A DNA stretch of 64,000 bases from Vibrio variabilis (GCF_003263785.1 NZ_JYJK01000130.1:1-64000), one strand, 5' to 3'; positions 53,657 to 64,000 are shown, numbered from the stretch's first letter. Notes: a model not told the origin generated them from the sequence alone. Made by a program: numbers and translations.

Positions 53657-54322
53657 CACTGTCACAGACTGGTTATCTCTAAACAGTAACCTACTATTAG
53701 GGGCAACATGGGAAACCCTTTACATGGTTGCGGTAGCAGGTGTGGTTGCTTCGCCGTGGGTATTCCACTGGGCGTTATTCTGCATACCACTAAAAAAGGT
53801 GGTTTGCTAGAAAATACGCGCTTAAACAGTGTGTTAGGTGCCATTGTTAACGTCGGTCGCTCGGTACCATTCTTAGTATTGATGGTAGCGATCATTCCAC
53901 TGACCAAGATTTTGATTGGCACCTTTATCGGTACCACAGCAGCAATCGTTCCACTAACCGTTGGTGCGATTCCATTTGTGGCACGCCTTATTGAGGGTGC
54001 ACTACTTGAGGTACCAACAGGTCTGGTAGAAGCGGCACAATCAATGGGCGCAACACCATACCAAATTATTACTAAGGTATTGCTTCCAGAAGCATTACCT
54101 ACGATTGTCAATTCGGTGACAATCACTCTAGTGACCCTAGTAAGCTACTCAGCAATGGCGGGTACCGTCGGCGGTGGCGGTCTAGGTGACGTAGCCATTC
54201 GCTATGGTTTCCACCGATACGATGTGACCATTATGGCCGTGACTGTGGTGATGCTCATTGTATTGGTACAAATTATTCAGTCTATCGGTGATGCCGTTGT
54301 TCGCCGCGTAGACCACAGATAA
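53646..54322 (+). CDS. metI: Methionine ABC transporter permease (frame disrupted near 53748)
   Basis: Membrane permease of the methionine importer; 225 aa after repair. From ATG 53646 ([16 protein letters not shown]) the frame breaks at GGTTGCTTCGCC, which should be GGTTGGCTTCGCC, giving [17 protein letters not shown]. Later blocks match the family ([29 protein letters not shown]). It overlaps the 3' end of metN and lies 34 nt before metQ. Confidence 0.95.
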
Positions 54323-54356
54323 TCGAGATTTTAAGATTTATAACAAGGAGAGAGTC

Positions 54357-55166
54357 ATGAAATTCAACGTTAAGAATTTACTCGCAATTGCAGCCGCTGC
54401 ATCAGCACTTATTCTATCTGGCTGTGGTGAAAAAGAAGTCGACACCAGCAAGATCAAAGTCGGTGTGATGGCAGGTGCGGAAGCACAAGTTGCAGAAGTT
54501 GCAGCAAAAGTAGCTAAAGAGCAATACGGTCTAGACGTTGAGCTAGTTACCTTTACCGACTACGTAACACCAAACGCAGCGCTTGATGATGGCTCTATCG
54601 ATATCAACGCATTCCAGCATAAGCCATACCTAGACCAACAAGTAGCGGATCGTAACTACAAACTGACTATTGCAGGTAACACCTTTGTATACCCAATCGC
54701 GGGCTACTCGAAGCAAGTGAAGTCTGTCGATGAAATCCAAGACGGCGCGCGTATCGCAGTACCAAACGACCCAACAAACCTAGGTCGTTCTCTACTACTA
54801 CTTGAGCAGCAAGGTCTACTGACTCTACGTGAAGGTGTTGGTCTACTGGCGACAGTTCGTGATATCGAAGAAAACCCAAAGAACATCACTATCGTTGAGC
54901 TAGACGCTGCACAGCTACCACGCTCTCTTGATGACGTAGCGCTATCTATCATCAACACAACTTACGCAAGCTCTATCGACCTAACACCTCAACGCGACGG
55001 TGTATTCGTTGAAGACAAAGAGTCTCCGTACGTAAACCTAATCGTTGCGCGTGAAGACAATGTGAACGCAGAAAACGTTCAGAACTTTGTCAAAGCGTAC
55101 CAAACAGAAGATGTGTACAACGCAGCCTCTGATATCTTCAAAGGTGGCGTGGTTAAAGGCTGGTAA
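54357..55166 (+). CDS. metQ: Methionine-binding lipoprotein MetQ
   Basis: Substrate-binding lipoprotein of the methionine importer; 269 aa with lipobox LILSGC. Typical blocks are TFTDYVTPNAALDDGSIDIN and FQHKPYLDQ. The ribosome site AAGGAGAG precedes it. It is last in metNIQ, followed by a strong terminator. Confidence 0.97.
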   Translation: MKFNVKNLLAIAAAASALILSGCGEKEVDTSKIKVGVMAGAEAQVAEVAAKVAKEQYGLDVELVTFTDYVTPNAALDDGSIDINAFQHKPYLDQQVADRNYKLTIAGNTFVYPIAGYSKQVKSVDEIQDGARIAVPNDPTNLGRSLLLLEQQGLLTLREGVGLLATVRDIEENPKNITIVELDAAQLPRSLDDVALSIINTTYASSIDLTPQRDGVFVEDKESPYVNLIVAREDNVNAENVQNFVKAYQTEDVYNAASDIFKGGVVKGW

Positions 55167-55193
55167 TCTCACCACCTTTGCACCAAGCATCAA

Positions 55194-55224
55194 AAAGGGT
55201 TGAAGCTTAGCTTCAACCCCTTTT
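55194..55224. terminator. Terminator after metQ, also serving the zinc-ribbon gene
   Basis: GGGTTGAAGC (55197-55206), TTA loop, GCTTCAACCC (55210-55219) with T and A runs on either side. Convergent genes flank it. Confidence 0.9.
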
Positions 55225-55247
55225 GTATTTTCACCCGATAAGTCTGT

Positions 55248-56023
55248 TTACTTTAGGTGATCCCAAGAAATATTGGAGACGATTCGGCATGAATCGCACT
55301 TGAAGTAAAAGATGTCGTGCAGCGGCTCATCAAGCAACCACTCTCCACCACATTTCGGACACTTACGTGCTTTTTCTTCCTCAAGACTCTTACCGCCTAC
55401 CTTGTATAGATAGTAGTACGTTGGGATTTGGGTAATGTACTCGATACGACCGCGAATATCCCAGCCTCGACGAAACAAGTCACTACCTACGTCAGACAAC
55501 TCGCGCAGCGTAGCGTGTTCTGCTTTACAACCACCTGCCATTTGGATTTCATCGCACGCTTGCCACTCGGTTTGCCATTTAATCACCGATTTATGGTCGC
55601 CATTGAGTGTTGGTGGATTACGGTACAACGGGATCGGCAACAAGGTTTCACCACTTCGAAGCGGTGAACAGGTGTGCACATAGGTGGTGTACAGCACTTG
55701 CCAGCTCGGCGTTTCATCTTCTGCAGCTTGCTCTGAGTTGATATCACGCCCCAGAAGGCGAACCTTAGGTGCCAATAGACACGCATCCGACAAACGCTTT
55801 AAACACACTTTTACGAAATCTGAGTGGTTACTTGGGTGCAAGCTATCTTGCTCAGGGCATACCGCGCGAACGAAGAATTCCCCTCGCCCATCACCACAGG
55901 AAACTCGCGACCTAACACTTGACCGTTATAGCGCAGCGCGTCCATCAGACCGTTAATGCCCTTCTCTACCGCGCTGATTGTGGTGTTATCAAAACACTCA
56001 AAATGAAGCTCTACCACATACAT
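55248..56023 (-). CDS. Zinc-ribbon protein, DUF2310-like (frame disrupted near 55882)
   Basis: 258-aa protein after repair, probably of the DUF2310 family (zinc-ribbon-containing). The N-terminus MYVVELHFECFDNTT is in one frame and the rest in another. One added G in a run at 55880-55883 gives VVMGEGEFFVRAVCPEQDSLHPSN. The C-terminal CPKCGG...CDSC motif (with HDIFYF between) forms the zinc ribbon. Function unknown; it ends 2 nt from syd in the same direction, so the two may be cotranscribed. Confidence 0.85.
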
Positions 56024-56025
56024 AA

Positions 56026-56571
56026 TTAAACGTCAGGCTCCAGACCATTTAGGAAAGTCTCGATATCTTCGGCAACCACATCACGGCGATCGGTACCCAG
56101 ACGCTCAAGAATCACGTTACCGGTGATGTTACAGATAGAAATCACATCCATATCCGCATCGGTGGCCGCAATGAATACGGTTGGCTTGAGCTTTAGGCGA
56201 CGCTGAGTCACCAAGTGACCCAAAATATTCTCTTGCAGACGGGTAAAGTCGTCATCGCTCCATACTTGCAGCAACGTGAGTTCGTTACCTTGCCATGTGG
56301 CATTCATGTCTGCGCTGTACTGGTGCCCATAGAAAGCTTTAATGTCATCGTGTAGCGTTAGCTCTATCCCTTGCTCGATGTTTTCCAAACGCTCAGGGAC
56401 GTCGCGGACGCAGGCACGCCAATACACCGATTCGTCATCTTTGCGGTCAATACAAGGGGAAACTAAACCGTGAAGCTCTTCACTGGCCGGTAGTGTTTGA
56501 TGCTTTTCTTGCCAAGCTTGTTGATAGCGCTGTGAAAACGCCTCTAAAGCTTGCTGTACACTTTGATTCAT
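56026..56571 (-). CDS. syd: SecY-interacting protein Syd
   Basis: Protein interacting with SecY and involved in translocon quality control; 181 aa from ATG 56571 ([12 protein letters not shown]), identical in length to E. coli Syd. Blocks [17 protein letters not shown] and [16 protein letters not shown] match the family. It is divergent from queF, as in E. coli, and runs into the zinc-ribbon gene. Confidence 0.95.
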   Translation of the reverse strand: MNQSVQQALEAFSQRYQQAWQEKHQTLPASEELHGLVSPCIDRKDDESVYWRACVRDVPERLENIEQGIELTLHDDIKAFYGHQYSADMNATWQGNELTLLQVWSDDDFTRLQENILGHLVTQRRLKLKPTVFIAATDADMDVISICNITGNVILERLGTDRRDVVAEDIETFLNGLEPDV

Positions 56572-56681
56572 ATGCTCTCCACTCATCCTTCAATTGTTCG
56601 GCGATTTCCGAGCACAAAGGATGACAGCTATTCGGGGATCTCGTAAAATTCGTTTTATTCTAATCGAAATATCACACAATT

Positions 56682-57526
56682 ATGAGCAAATATTCCAACG
56701 CGAAAGAGCTTTCGGGGCTCACTCTGGGTCAAAAGACCGATTATGCCAACCAGTATGACGCTTCGCTTTTGCAACCTGTACCACGAAGCCTAAACCGTGA
56801 CGACCTTGAACTCGGTGATAGCTTGCCATTCCAAGGCTGTGATATTTGGACTATGTATGAGATTTCTTGGCTCAATGCCAATGGCTTGCCACAGGTCGCC
56901 GTTGGTGAAGCTTACATCCCAGCAACCAGTGCCAACCTTATCGAATCTAAGTCATTTAAGCTGTACCTCAACAGCTACAACCAAACGCGATTTGATTCAT
57001 GGGATGAAGTACAAAACACCATCGCTAGCGACCTATCAAACTGCGCTGGTGAAACAGTGACGGTCAAACTTATCCCAGTGGGCGACTTTGAAAACACTCA
57101 GATCGTAGGCATGAAGGGCGAGTGCATCGACAACCAAGATATTCGTATCGACAGCTACGACTTCGACGCGGCGCTACTTGAGGGTGCTGCAGGAGAGGAA
57201 GTGGTTGAAGAAGCGCTGCACAGTCACCTGCTAAAATCCAACTGCCTTATCACTAATCAACCTGATTGGGGCAGTGTCGAGATCCAATATCACGGCGCAA
57301 AGATCGACCGTGAAGCCCTATTGCGCTACCTTGTCTCGTTCCGTGAACATAATGAGTTCCACGAGCAATGTGTTGAGCGTATCTTCACAGATATTATGGC
57401 GTACTGTAAGCAACAGAGCTAACCGTGTATGCTCGCTACACGCGCCGTGGCGGTTTGGACATCAACCCGTACCGCTCAAACCAAGACAGCGCACCTTCTC
57501 ACAATATGCGTATGGCACGACAGTAA
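56682..57526 (+). CDS. queF: NADPH-dependent 7-cyano-7-deazaguanine reductase (frame disrupted near 57420)
   Basis: QueF reduces preQ0 to preQ1 in queuosine synthesis; 281 aa after repair (E. coli 282). The catalytic block [19 protein letters not shown] and the later [18 protein letters not shown], with [16 protein letters not shown], are visible. The frame stops early at 57422 because of one lost T (AGCTAACC to AGCTTAACC). The restored end [20 protein letters not shown] is the conserved family C-terminus, with a stop at 57524. Divergent from syd. Confidence 0.96.
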
Positions 57527-57551
57527 GCACTCTCAATTAATGGAAACCGTC

Positions 57552-59834
57552 ATGGGCTCAAAATTCTGGACTGTATTGGCTCTGCTTTGCTCACTTATTG
57601 CGGGAGTAGCTCACGCTCAAACGTCCTTCACGTCTCCGATCTTGGTGGAAGCGGATAAGTTGGTGGATATTGAACCAGCAAAAGCACTGGAAATTGCCAA
57701 CAAGTATCTCACCAGTCGCACTTTTGCTGAGCCCAATGACGACCGACTACCAAAACTCAAGCGTGATGACACTGACCAGCGAATTCGTACACCACTAAGC
57801 AGTGTCAATGCGCTGCAGATCATTGCCAAGGCTCAGTTCAATCTAGGTGATAGCCAAGCGGCCATGCAAAGTTTGCTGCTTGCTGAGTCGATGACCGAAA
57901 AATACCAACTATTATTTTTAGCGTTGGATGTGCGCATCTTAAAAGCCAGACTGCAGTGGCTTACCACGAATGAAGCAACAAAAGCCTTAGCGACACTTGA
58001 GCGAGTTGAGCGTGACCTTGAATCGATCCGAAAAGGGCAAAACATAGCTAACCGCACTAGCTATCGCATCAAGATTCTGCAAGCTCAAATAGCCTCTGCC
58101 GAAAATGATTTTGAGCAAGCTAATAGCTTGTTCCAAGCGGCACTGTCTTATATTCCGCAGGACAAGCTATCAAAGTGGCAAATCGACTTTCATACCAAAT
58201 TTGGCAAACACTATTTACACCACCGCCGATACAACGAAGCCCTGTCTGAACTGCTGCTTGCATACTGGTCAGCCATTGAACTCAACAGCAGTGACCAACT
58301 CGCGAGCATCAACCAACAGCTAGCGAAGCTATTTATGCAGCGCCAAGTACTCGACAAGGCACTGGAGCACTTGTCGCAAGCGGCAGATTTTTACGGTACC
58401 TATCCAGAGTCACCTATTCTCGCGGACGTGCTCAAGCAGATGGGAGATGTGTACTACCTGCAAGGTAAATACAACCTAGCCTTGGTGCACTACTTTAATG
58501 TGATAGACCAAAAGAAGACCGACAAAAACATCGAAAAGGTTATCGATATTCGCCTTAGTCTTGCCTCCACCTATTTGCAGCTCTACAACTACCCATTGGC
58601 GGAGCAGTATTTGGCACGTGCCGAAAAGCTGCTTAGCTACTCAGATCTGCCAGAACTAGAAACTAAAGCTGCGCTGCTGGATGCCGGGCTTGGTTACTTT
58701 CAGCAAGATAACAAACAAGTGATTGAGCAAGCGAAACGAGCGTTGACACTAAGTCAATCACTCGCCATGAGTGAGTCTCTTGAACAAGCGTCACTTGAGC
58801 AGCAGGCTTATCAGTTGCTAGCGCTCGGTTATGAGCAAAACGGCGATTTTAAACAAGCCCTTAGCAACATTAAGAAAGCCAACTCACTGCGTATTTATCA
58901 GCAGGCACAGCTCAATCAAATCAGTGAAGAAGCCTTCCGTAAGCAAAGGCAGTTTGTAGAACAAGGTCTGCATTACGAAATTCAAGAGCAAGAGCTTGCA
59001 GAGGCGCTAGAAAAACAAAACAAGTTTCAAAAAGTGGCACTTGGCCTCTTCTGTTTGGCCTCACTTTTGGCACTGATGGTACTGCGCCTAAGCTACAGCA
59101 ATAGACGCAATAAGAATGAGGTAGAACAGCTGAATGAGAACCTGTTTACCCACGCGCGTTCAGGTCTGCCAAATCTGCGCCTTCTTAATGCTAACCTGCC
59201 AACTTCACTGCAACGCACCCAACGCTACTTTGAACAGTGGCAAGTCGGTGAGCTTATCAATGAGCCGCTCAGTGATCGCCTGCGCTTTGTCATGATTGAC
59301 GTACCCTTTCTTCGCAATATGTACCTGCAAAACGGTTACGAAGCAGGCTTAGAGTTAGAACGCGCCTTTGGTGAATTTATTCGTAGCAAAATTGAATCGC
59401 CGGCTCGTATCTATCACTTCTCCGACGCCAACTTGCTGTACATCGAGCCAAGCATTAAGCCACGTACTGCAGAAAGTTTGTTTGAAGAGATCCAAGGCTG
59501 GCTCAATGATTTTGAGCAGGATCGTAAGATCAACCGTATCGTGCGCGTTGGCATGGCCAACTACCCATTCTTACCTCGCGCCTATACCGCCATCAACGAC
59601 AAAGAGCTACTCGACATCTTATTAGTCGCCACACATATGGCGCGCGAAGTCAGCATGCACGAAAGCCAAAGTCATTGGGTTTACCTCAAGGCGATTGATA
59701 ATGCGCCAGCAGCGAGTCTTGCCACCGACAATATCAGACAAGCCTGTCGCACAGCGATAAAACAGGGGTTAATAAAAGTTCATTCTTCTTCCCAGAATGA
59801 GGACGGGTTCAAAAAATCGTTGATGAGTGAGTAA
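57552..59834 (+). CDS. Periplasmic TPR sensor with a membrane segment and a degenerate GGDEF-like domain
   Basis: About 760 aa. A signal peptide (SKFWTVLALLCSLIAGVAHA) leads into a tetratricopeptide-rich region (about residues 60-450, for example QMGDVYYLQGKYNLALVHYF). A coiled segment, one membrane helix near 494-515 (GLFCLASLLALMVLRLSY) and a cytoplasmic domain follow. That domain begins RSGLPNLRLL, like the start of a GGDEF domain, but the signature is lost (YHFSDANLLYIEP). It probably senses or scaffolds rather than makes c-di-GMP. Start chosen at ATG 57552 after GGAAA; ATG 57540 is possible. It is followed by a GGDEF gene. Confidence 0.75.
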   Translation: MGSKFWTVLALLCSLIAGVAHAQTSFTSPILVEADKLVDIEPAKALEIANKYLTSRTFAEPNDDRLPKLKRDDTDQRIRTPLSSVNALQIIAKAQFNLGDSQAAMQSLLLAESMTEKYQLLFLALDVRILKARLQWLTTNEATKALATLERVERDLESIRKGQNIANRTSYRIKILQAQIASAENDFEQANSLFQAALSYIPQDKLSKWQIDFHTKFGKHYLHHRRYNEALSELLLAYWSAIELNSSDQLASINQQLAKLFMQRQVLDKALEHLSQAADFYGTYPESPILADVLKQMGDVYYLQGKYNLALVHYFNVIDQKKTDKNIEKVIDIRLSLASTYLQLYNYPLAEQYLARAEKLLSYSDLPELETKAALLDAGLGYFQQDNKQVIEQAKRALTLSQSLAMSESLEQASLEQQAYQLLALGYEQNGDFKQALSNIKKANSLRIYQQAQLNQISEEAFRKQRQFVEQGLHYEIQEQELAEALEKQNKFQKVALGLFCLASLLALMVLRLSYSNRRNKNEVEQLNENLFTHARSGLPNLRLLNANLPTSLQRTQRYFEQWQVGELINEPLSDRLRFVMIDVPFLRNMYLQNGYEAGLELERAFGEFIRSKIESPARIYHFSDANLLYIEPSIKPRTAESLFEEIQGWLNDFEQDRKINRIVRVGMANYPFLPRAYTAINDKELLDILLVATHMAREVSMHESQSHWVYLKAIDNAPAASLATDNIRQACRTAIKQGLIKVHSSSQNEDGFKKSLMSE

Positions 59835-59937
59835 AAAGTCCGCAGTTGAACACTGAATAACGTGACGTTGTGATGTTTTTTGATATTATCGATCAATACA
59901 TCAATAAGATTCCCACCTGGTTTGTTTTAAAGGATTT

Positions 59938-61505
59938 ATGAGCTCACAGGATAGCGAGACATTAGAGCACCTCCACCAGCTAAAAGTGCAGGTGGAGCAA
60001 TTACGTGTAGCTCATCGCGATGCTTCGCTTAAATCGCGTCGTGAACAAGCCATCCTGAAACGTTTCATTTCGACACTCAGTAACACTCATATTGGCGCCC
60101 ACTCGCGCATTGACGATAAACTGATTGAACTCCGCCAAGAATTAGAGCATAACAAGGACATAAGTACTCTGGTGCCAAGTTTGCCATCTTGGAGCGTCTC
60201 ATCGGTCAAAGGTCCGCTTCGATGGAAAAACAACAGCTATCATTGGAAGAGCAAACAAGGCGCAGTGGCGAAACGCTGCAGCGCATTGGTGGCTTGCCTG
60301 CTCAAATCAAGCGCGACCTGAGAAACGTATTGGCTTTCAACGATAAAAGCTCGTTGAAGCTCACTGACAATGCCGTCAAGCTGCTGGCCATTTATGAACG
60401 CGCGACTAAGATCATCACTTCCAACTCTGCGCTATTACCAAAAGAAGCGGAGCCAACGGAGAATAGTGGCTTACTACACAGCCTCAATGAAGAGCTGCAA
60501 AACCTCATCACTGAGCTCGATTTCGATGGTGAACCTGGTGAACAGCTATTTGAAATCCGCTATAAGCTACTCACGGACGCTTCGTCGAATCAATTACTCG
60601 AGCATACCTTGCAGGTGCTAAGACTGGTCATTGACGCCACTAAATATGAACGCCGCACCTCGCAGCAGTTCCTGGAGCAAGTCAACGGCTCGCTTTCTTC
60701 GTCACTGAAGAATAACTCGCAAAATCTCGACCAAAGCCAAATCTACTTTGAGCAGCGCCAAAATATGAGCAAGGAGCTGCACAACCTTGTCTCTAGTGGT
60801 AAACGTGGTATTGCTTCAGTGCAAGACTTAGAGGAAGCCAAGCGCGCCATGACGCCATTGTTTGCTCAGCTTGCGTCATTAACAGAGCGTCTACAACATG
60901 CCGAAGTAAGAGAAGCGGCGCTGATTGAGCAGATGACACACAACAAGAATCAGCTAGAAGCGCTTTACGATAACACACAAGACTATCGCCGCCGTTTGGA
61001 AGATCAGTCTCAGCGTATGTTACTTGACCCACTGACTAAGGTTTATAATCGCACCGCCCTTTTGGATAAACTTGAAATTGAATACCGCCGCTGGCTGAAG
61101 AACCAACACCCACTCTGGGTCGTAGTATTTGACATTGATAAGTTTAAGAGCATCAACCACAATTTTGGTTACAGTGCCGGAGATAAAGCACTAAAGATCA
61201 TCGCCAAAACCATCGCCAACTCGGTCGACAAAACCGATACTGTCGCTCGCTTCTCTGGTGAAGAATTTATTTTGATTATGCCGGAGCAAAACGAAGCGAC
61301 AAGTTTGGCAAAAGTACGTGAGATCCAGAAAAAAGTCAGTAATTTGCCGTTTAAGTTCCGCGACCAGCTGCTCACAATTACCTTAACCGCAACCAGTGCC
61401 TTGTTTAGCCAAAATGACATTCCTGAAGACGTGTTAGAGCGCTTACACAAAACCTTATCCCACACACAAAAGCTTGGCCCGAACCAGCTCGCGTGGAACC
61501 CATAA
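59938..61505 (+). CDS. Probable diguanylate cyclase with long coiled coil and SGEEF signature (frame disrupted near 60178)
   Basis: 522 aa after repair. Residues about 1-350 are coiled coil and helical linker (HLHQLKVQVEQLRVAHRDASLK, then LQHAEVREAALIEQM), without a recognisable sensor domain. A GGDEF domain follows (DPLTKVYNRTALLDKLE; VVVFDIDKFKSINHNFGYSAG; signature SGEEF at about 440). The Ser at the first signature position is tolerated in active enzymes, but activity needs proof. No RxxD I-site precedes it. The frame breaks at GTGCCAAGTTTGCC, which needs an A (VPKFAILERL). Confidence 0.85.
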
Positions 61506-61733
61506 TCTCGCTATATTTTTCAGATAGTTATAGAAACCTTCCTGACATTTGCTACTCTAATAGTTAATCGCATGTAATTTCTGGCCGACGACGCCCGTAT
61601 AAACATTGCGATAGATAACTATAACAATGAACCCAAATCACCTGCGTTCTCGATTCAGTGGGCACCGAACACCCTATTCTCTCTTACCCCACACAAAAGA
61701 TCGCAGCTTCGGTTCTAGATAAGGAATTTGCTT

Positions 61734-63094
61734 ATGATCACTCACATTAGTCCCGCGGGTAGCATGGATCTTTTGTCTCAACTCGAAGTTGAGCGCCTCA
61801 AAAAGACCGCGTCTAGTGACCTATATCAACTGTATCGCAACTGCACCCTAGCGGTACTGAACTCTGGTAGCCACACAGACAACTCAAAAGAACTACTAGA
61901 TAAACACCAAAATTTTGATGTTAATGTTCTTCGCCGTGAGCGCGGTATCAAGCTCGAGCTTACTAACCCACCAGAGCATGCGTTCGTGGATGGTCAAATC
62001 ATCAAGAGTATTCAAGAACACTTGTTTGCGGTGCTGCGTGATATTGTCTATGTCAATATGCACCTTGCAGACAACCAGCGCCTGAATCTGACCAACTCGA
62101 CCCACATTACCAACCTGGTCTTCGGCATTCTTCGTAACGCAGGCACCTTAATCCCAGGTATCGACCCTAACTTGATTGTCTGCTGGGGCGGTCACTCCAT
62201 TAATGCCACTGAGTACCAGTACACTCGTGAAGTAGGTAACGAACTTGGCCTTCGTGAACTGAACATCTGTACCGGTTGTGGTCCTGGCGCAATGGAAGGC
62301 CCGATGAAAGGCGCTGCGATTGGACACGCCAAACAGCGCTATGCCCACCAGCGTTATCTGGCTTGACCGAACCATCAATCATTGCTGCTGAGCCGCCAAA
62401 CCCTATCGTCAATGAGCTGGTCATCATGCCAGACATTGAAAAGCGACTTGAGGCATTCGTTCGTATCGCTCACGGTATTGTCATTTTCCCGGGCGGCCCG
62501 GGTACAGCGGAAGAGCTGCTCTACATACTGGGCATTATGATGCACCCGAACAATGCTGAGCAGCCGATGCCAATCGTGCTAACCGGCCCAAAAGAGAGTG
62601 AAGCTTACTTCCGCTCTATCGACGAGTTTGTACGTTCGACACTCGGTGAGGAAGCGACTAAATATTACGAGATCGTCATTGCTGACCCAGAGAAAGCCGC
62701 CAAAATCATGAAGCAGGCCATGCCAGCGGTAAAAGAACACCGTAAGAAAAACGGTGACGCCTACAGCTATAACTGGTCACTGCATATTGAGCCGGAATTC
62801 CAGCTGCCATTCGACCCAACCCATGAAAACATGGCTGGACTCGATCTGCACCTAAACCAACGACCAGAAAACTTAGCGGCTGCGCTAAGACAAGCCTTCT
62901 CAGGTATCGTTGCGGGTAACGTGAAAGCAGAGGGCATCCGAGAAATTGAGCGTCATGGGCCATTCATGATTGATGGGGACAAGGCTTTGATGAAGAAAAT
63001 GGACAAGCTGCTCAGTGACTTTGTGACTCAGCAGCGCATGAAATTGCCGGGCTCTGAGTACATTCCGTGTTATCGCATCGCAAACGGCGAATAA
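61734..63094 (+). CDS. ppnN: Pyrimidine/purine 5'-nucleotide nucleosidase PpnN (frame disrupted near 62360)
   Basis: LOG-like nucleosidase (YgdH) that hydrolyses nucleoside monophosphates and is controlled by (p)ppGpp in E. coli; about 453 aa. From ATG 61734 ([19 protein letters not shown]). The LOG motif is seen as [14 protein letters not shown], and [17 protein letters not shown] precedes it. The frame breaks at CTGGCTTGACC, which should be CTGGGCTTGACC ([17 protein letters not shown]). It ends with a terminator before xni. Confidence 0.95.
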
Positions 63095-63125
63095 AACCTG
63101 AAACTCGGTAGCGTTTTATTTACAA

Positions 63126-63150
63126 TAAGGCCACGATTCTCCGTGGCCTT
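63126..63150 (+). terminator. Terminator between ppnN and xni
   Basis: AAGGCCACG (63126-63134) pairs with CGTGGCCTT (63142-63150), then AATTTT. It lies 7 nt before the xni ATG. Confidence 0.75.
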
Positions 63151-63156
63151 AATTTT

Positions 63157-63938
63157 ATGTCAATTCATCTTGTTATCATCGATGCTCTAAACCTGATCCG
63201 CCGAGTCCATGCGGTGCAGCCGGATCCCAGTGACATAGAAAGAACCATACAAACCACCTCCCGTACACTTCGTCGCATTGTCGATGAAGCGCAGCCCACT
63301 CATATCATTGCAGTGTTCGATCATCACGAACAAGACCGTGGCTGGCGCGGTGACATCCTGCCTGAATACAAACAGAACCGAAAACCGATGCCAGAGCCGC
63401 TCTATAATGGACTCGACAAAATCCAAGACGCTTGGTGGCAGCTCGGTATTGATTCATTGCTCTCCGAAGGCGATGAAGCGGATGATTTGGTGGCAACGCT
63501 TGCGGTGAAAGTCGCAAGTCATGGAGAGAAAGTCACGATTATCTCGACCGACAAGGCTATTGCCAACTGCTCTCCCCGACTCTGCAAATCCGAGATTACT
63601 TCCAACATCGCTGGCTGGATGCGCCCTTCATTGAGCAAGAATTTGGGGTAAAACCAGAGCAGCTTGCCGATTACTGGGGATTAACAGGCGTAAGCTCTTC
63701 ACAGGTACCAGGCGTGGCAGGAATTGGCCCGAAAGCAGCAAAAGAGATCTTAACTGAGTACAACGATATTGAAACGGCATACGCCTCTAATGACCTTGCA
63801 GCTAAATATCGTAAGAAGCTCGATGAACACATCGAGATGGCGAGAAAATCAAAGCAAGTATCGGCGCTAAAGACAGATATTGAGCTTGGTTTTAATTTGC
63901 AGGATATTCGATTTGAAGGTCTAGGCGCTAACACCTAG
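63157..63938 (+). CDS. xni: Flap endonuclease Xni (frame disrupted near 63555)
   Basis: Short 5'-3' exonuclease/flap endonuclease (exonuclease IX type) related to the N-terminal domain of DNA polymerase I; 260 aa after repair. Metal-site acids lie in [23 protein letters not shown] and [13 protein letters not shown]. The frame breaks at GACAAGGCTATTG, needing one G ([20 protein letters not shown]). The rest includes [20 protein letters not shown], the helix-hairpin-helix DNA-binding region. A terminator overlaps its 3' end. Confidence 0.93.
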
Positions 63939-63943
63939 ACCTT
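63917..63943 (+). terminator. Terminator overlapping the xni stop
   Basis: AAGGTCTAGG and CCTAGACCTT form a perfect 10-bp stem with an 8-nt loop, followed by a T run. The stop codon lies inside the right arm. Confidence 0.8.
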
Positions 63944-63964
63944 TTAGAGACGCTTTAAACGAGA

Positions 63965-64000
63965 TTAATGCGGCGAGATATTGGATAGCACTTGAATGTG
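63965..64000 (-). other. Possible 3' end of a minus-strand gene running off the window
   Basis: Read on the minus strand from the window edge the frame gives HIQVLSNISPH and a TAA at 63965-63967. Only 11 codons are visible, so I cannot identify the product or be sure it is coding. Confidence 0.2.

Noticed and set aside
57429-57539. N-terminal extension of the TPR protein into queF
   Set aside because: This stretch is the C-terminal coding region of queF in another frame and spoils the signal peptide.

Overview
The window looks like a stretch of the main chromosome of a Vibrio species. The evidence is a PomA/PomB sodium-type flagellar stator, PomAB-, MltD-, CopA- and chitin-type genes with Vibrio-like sequences, a chitoporin-like gene beside ligA-zipA-cysZ, and a leuS-lptE-holA-rsfS-rlmH-mrdA-rodA-rlpA-dacA-ybeD-lipB-lipA cluster. 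I see no tRNA, rRNA, insertion sequence, prophage or CRISPR array. Species cannot be fixed from the sequence alone.

Layout. 1-3.2 kb: a YafS-like methyltransferase divergent from gloB, then mltD. 3.3-6.8 kb: thiI and pomAB on the minus strand. 7.1-10.2 kb: xseB-ispA-dxs (isoprenoid/thiamine precursors). 10.3-11.7 kb: gltX. 11.8-15.2 kb: a copper-export operon (copA plus a DUF411 protein) behind a textbook CueR-type promoter; a cueR gene lies at 24.2 kb. 15.2-26.7 kb: an accessory envelope region with two KdgM-family porins, lipoproteins, a chitobiase-porin-DUF2057 operon, a TraB/GumN protein, a small secreted protein, CueR, a second DUF2057 protein and a chitoporin-like porin. 27.1-44.2 kb: ligA, zipA, cysZ, ybeL, then leuS through lipA (translation, outer-membrane LPS assembly, DNA polymerase III delta, rod-shape wall synthesis, lipoate). 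44.4-47 kb: a small lipoprotein, glyA with a PurR-like operator, and a YitT-family membrane protein. 47.1-51.5 kb: trehalose uptake and cleavage (treC, treB, treR) with two TreR-type operators. 51.5-55.2 kb: a MliC-like lipoprotein, gmhB, and the methionine ABC transporter metNIQ behind a MetJ operator. 55.2-64 kb: a zinc-ribbon protein, syd, queF, a TPR/degenerate-GGDEF membrane protein, a GGDEF protein, ppnN and xni.

Data quality shapes the reading. I found 23 frame disruptions in 22 of 57 genes. Almost all behave as one missing base in a short homopolymer (GG to G, CCC to CC, A6 to A5, G7 to G6). Joining the two frames restores family-typical length and sequence each time, including in essential genes (dxs, holA). 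I therefore annotate each as one gene with a probable sequencing deletion, not as a pseudogene.

The most interesting biology is in the 11.8-26.7 kb region (copper export next to a His-rich KdgM-like porin; two porin/DUF2057 pairs around a chitobiase) and in the adjacent TPR/pseudo-GGDEF and GGDEF genes at 57.5-61.5 kb.
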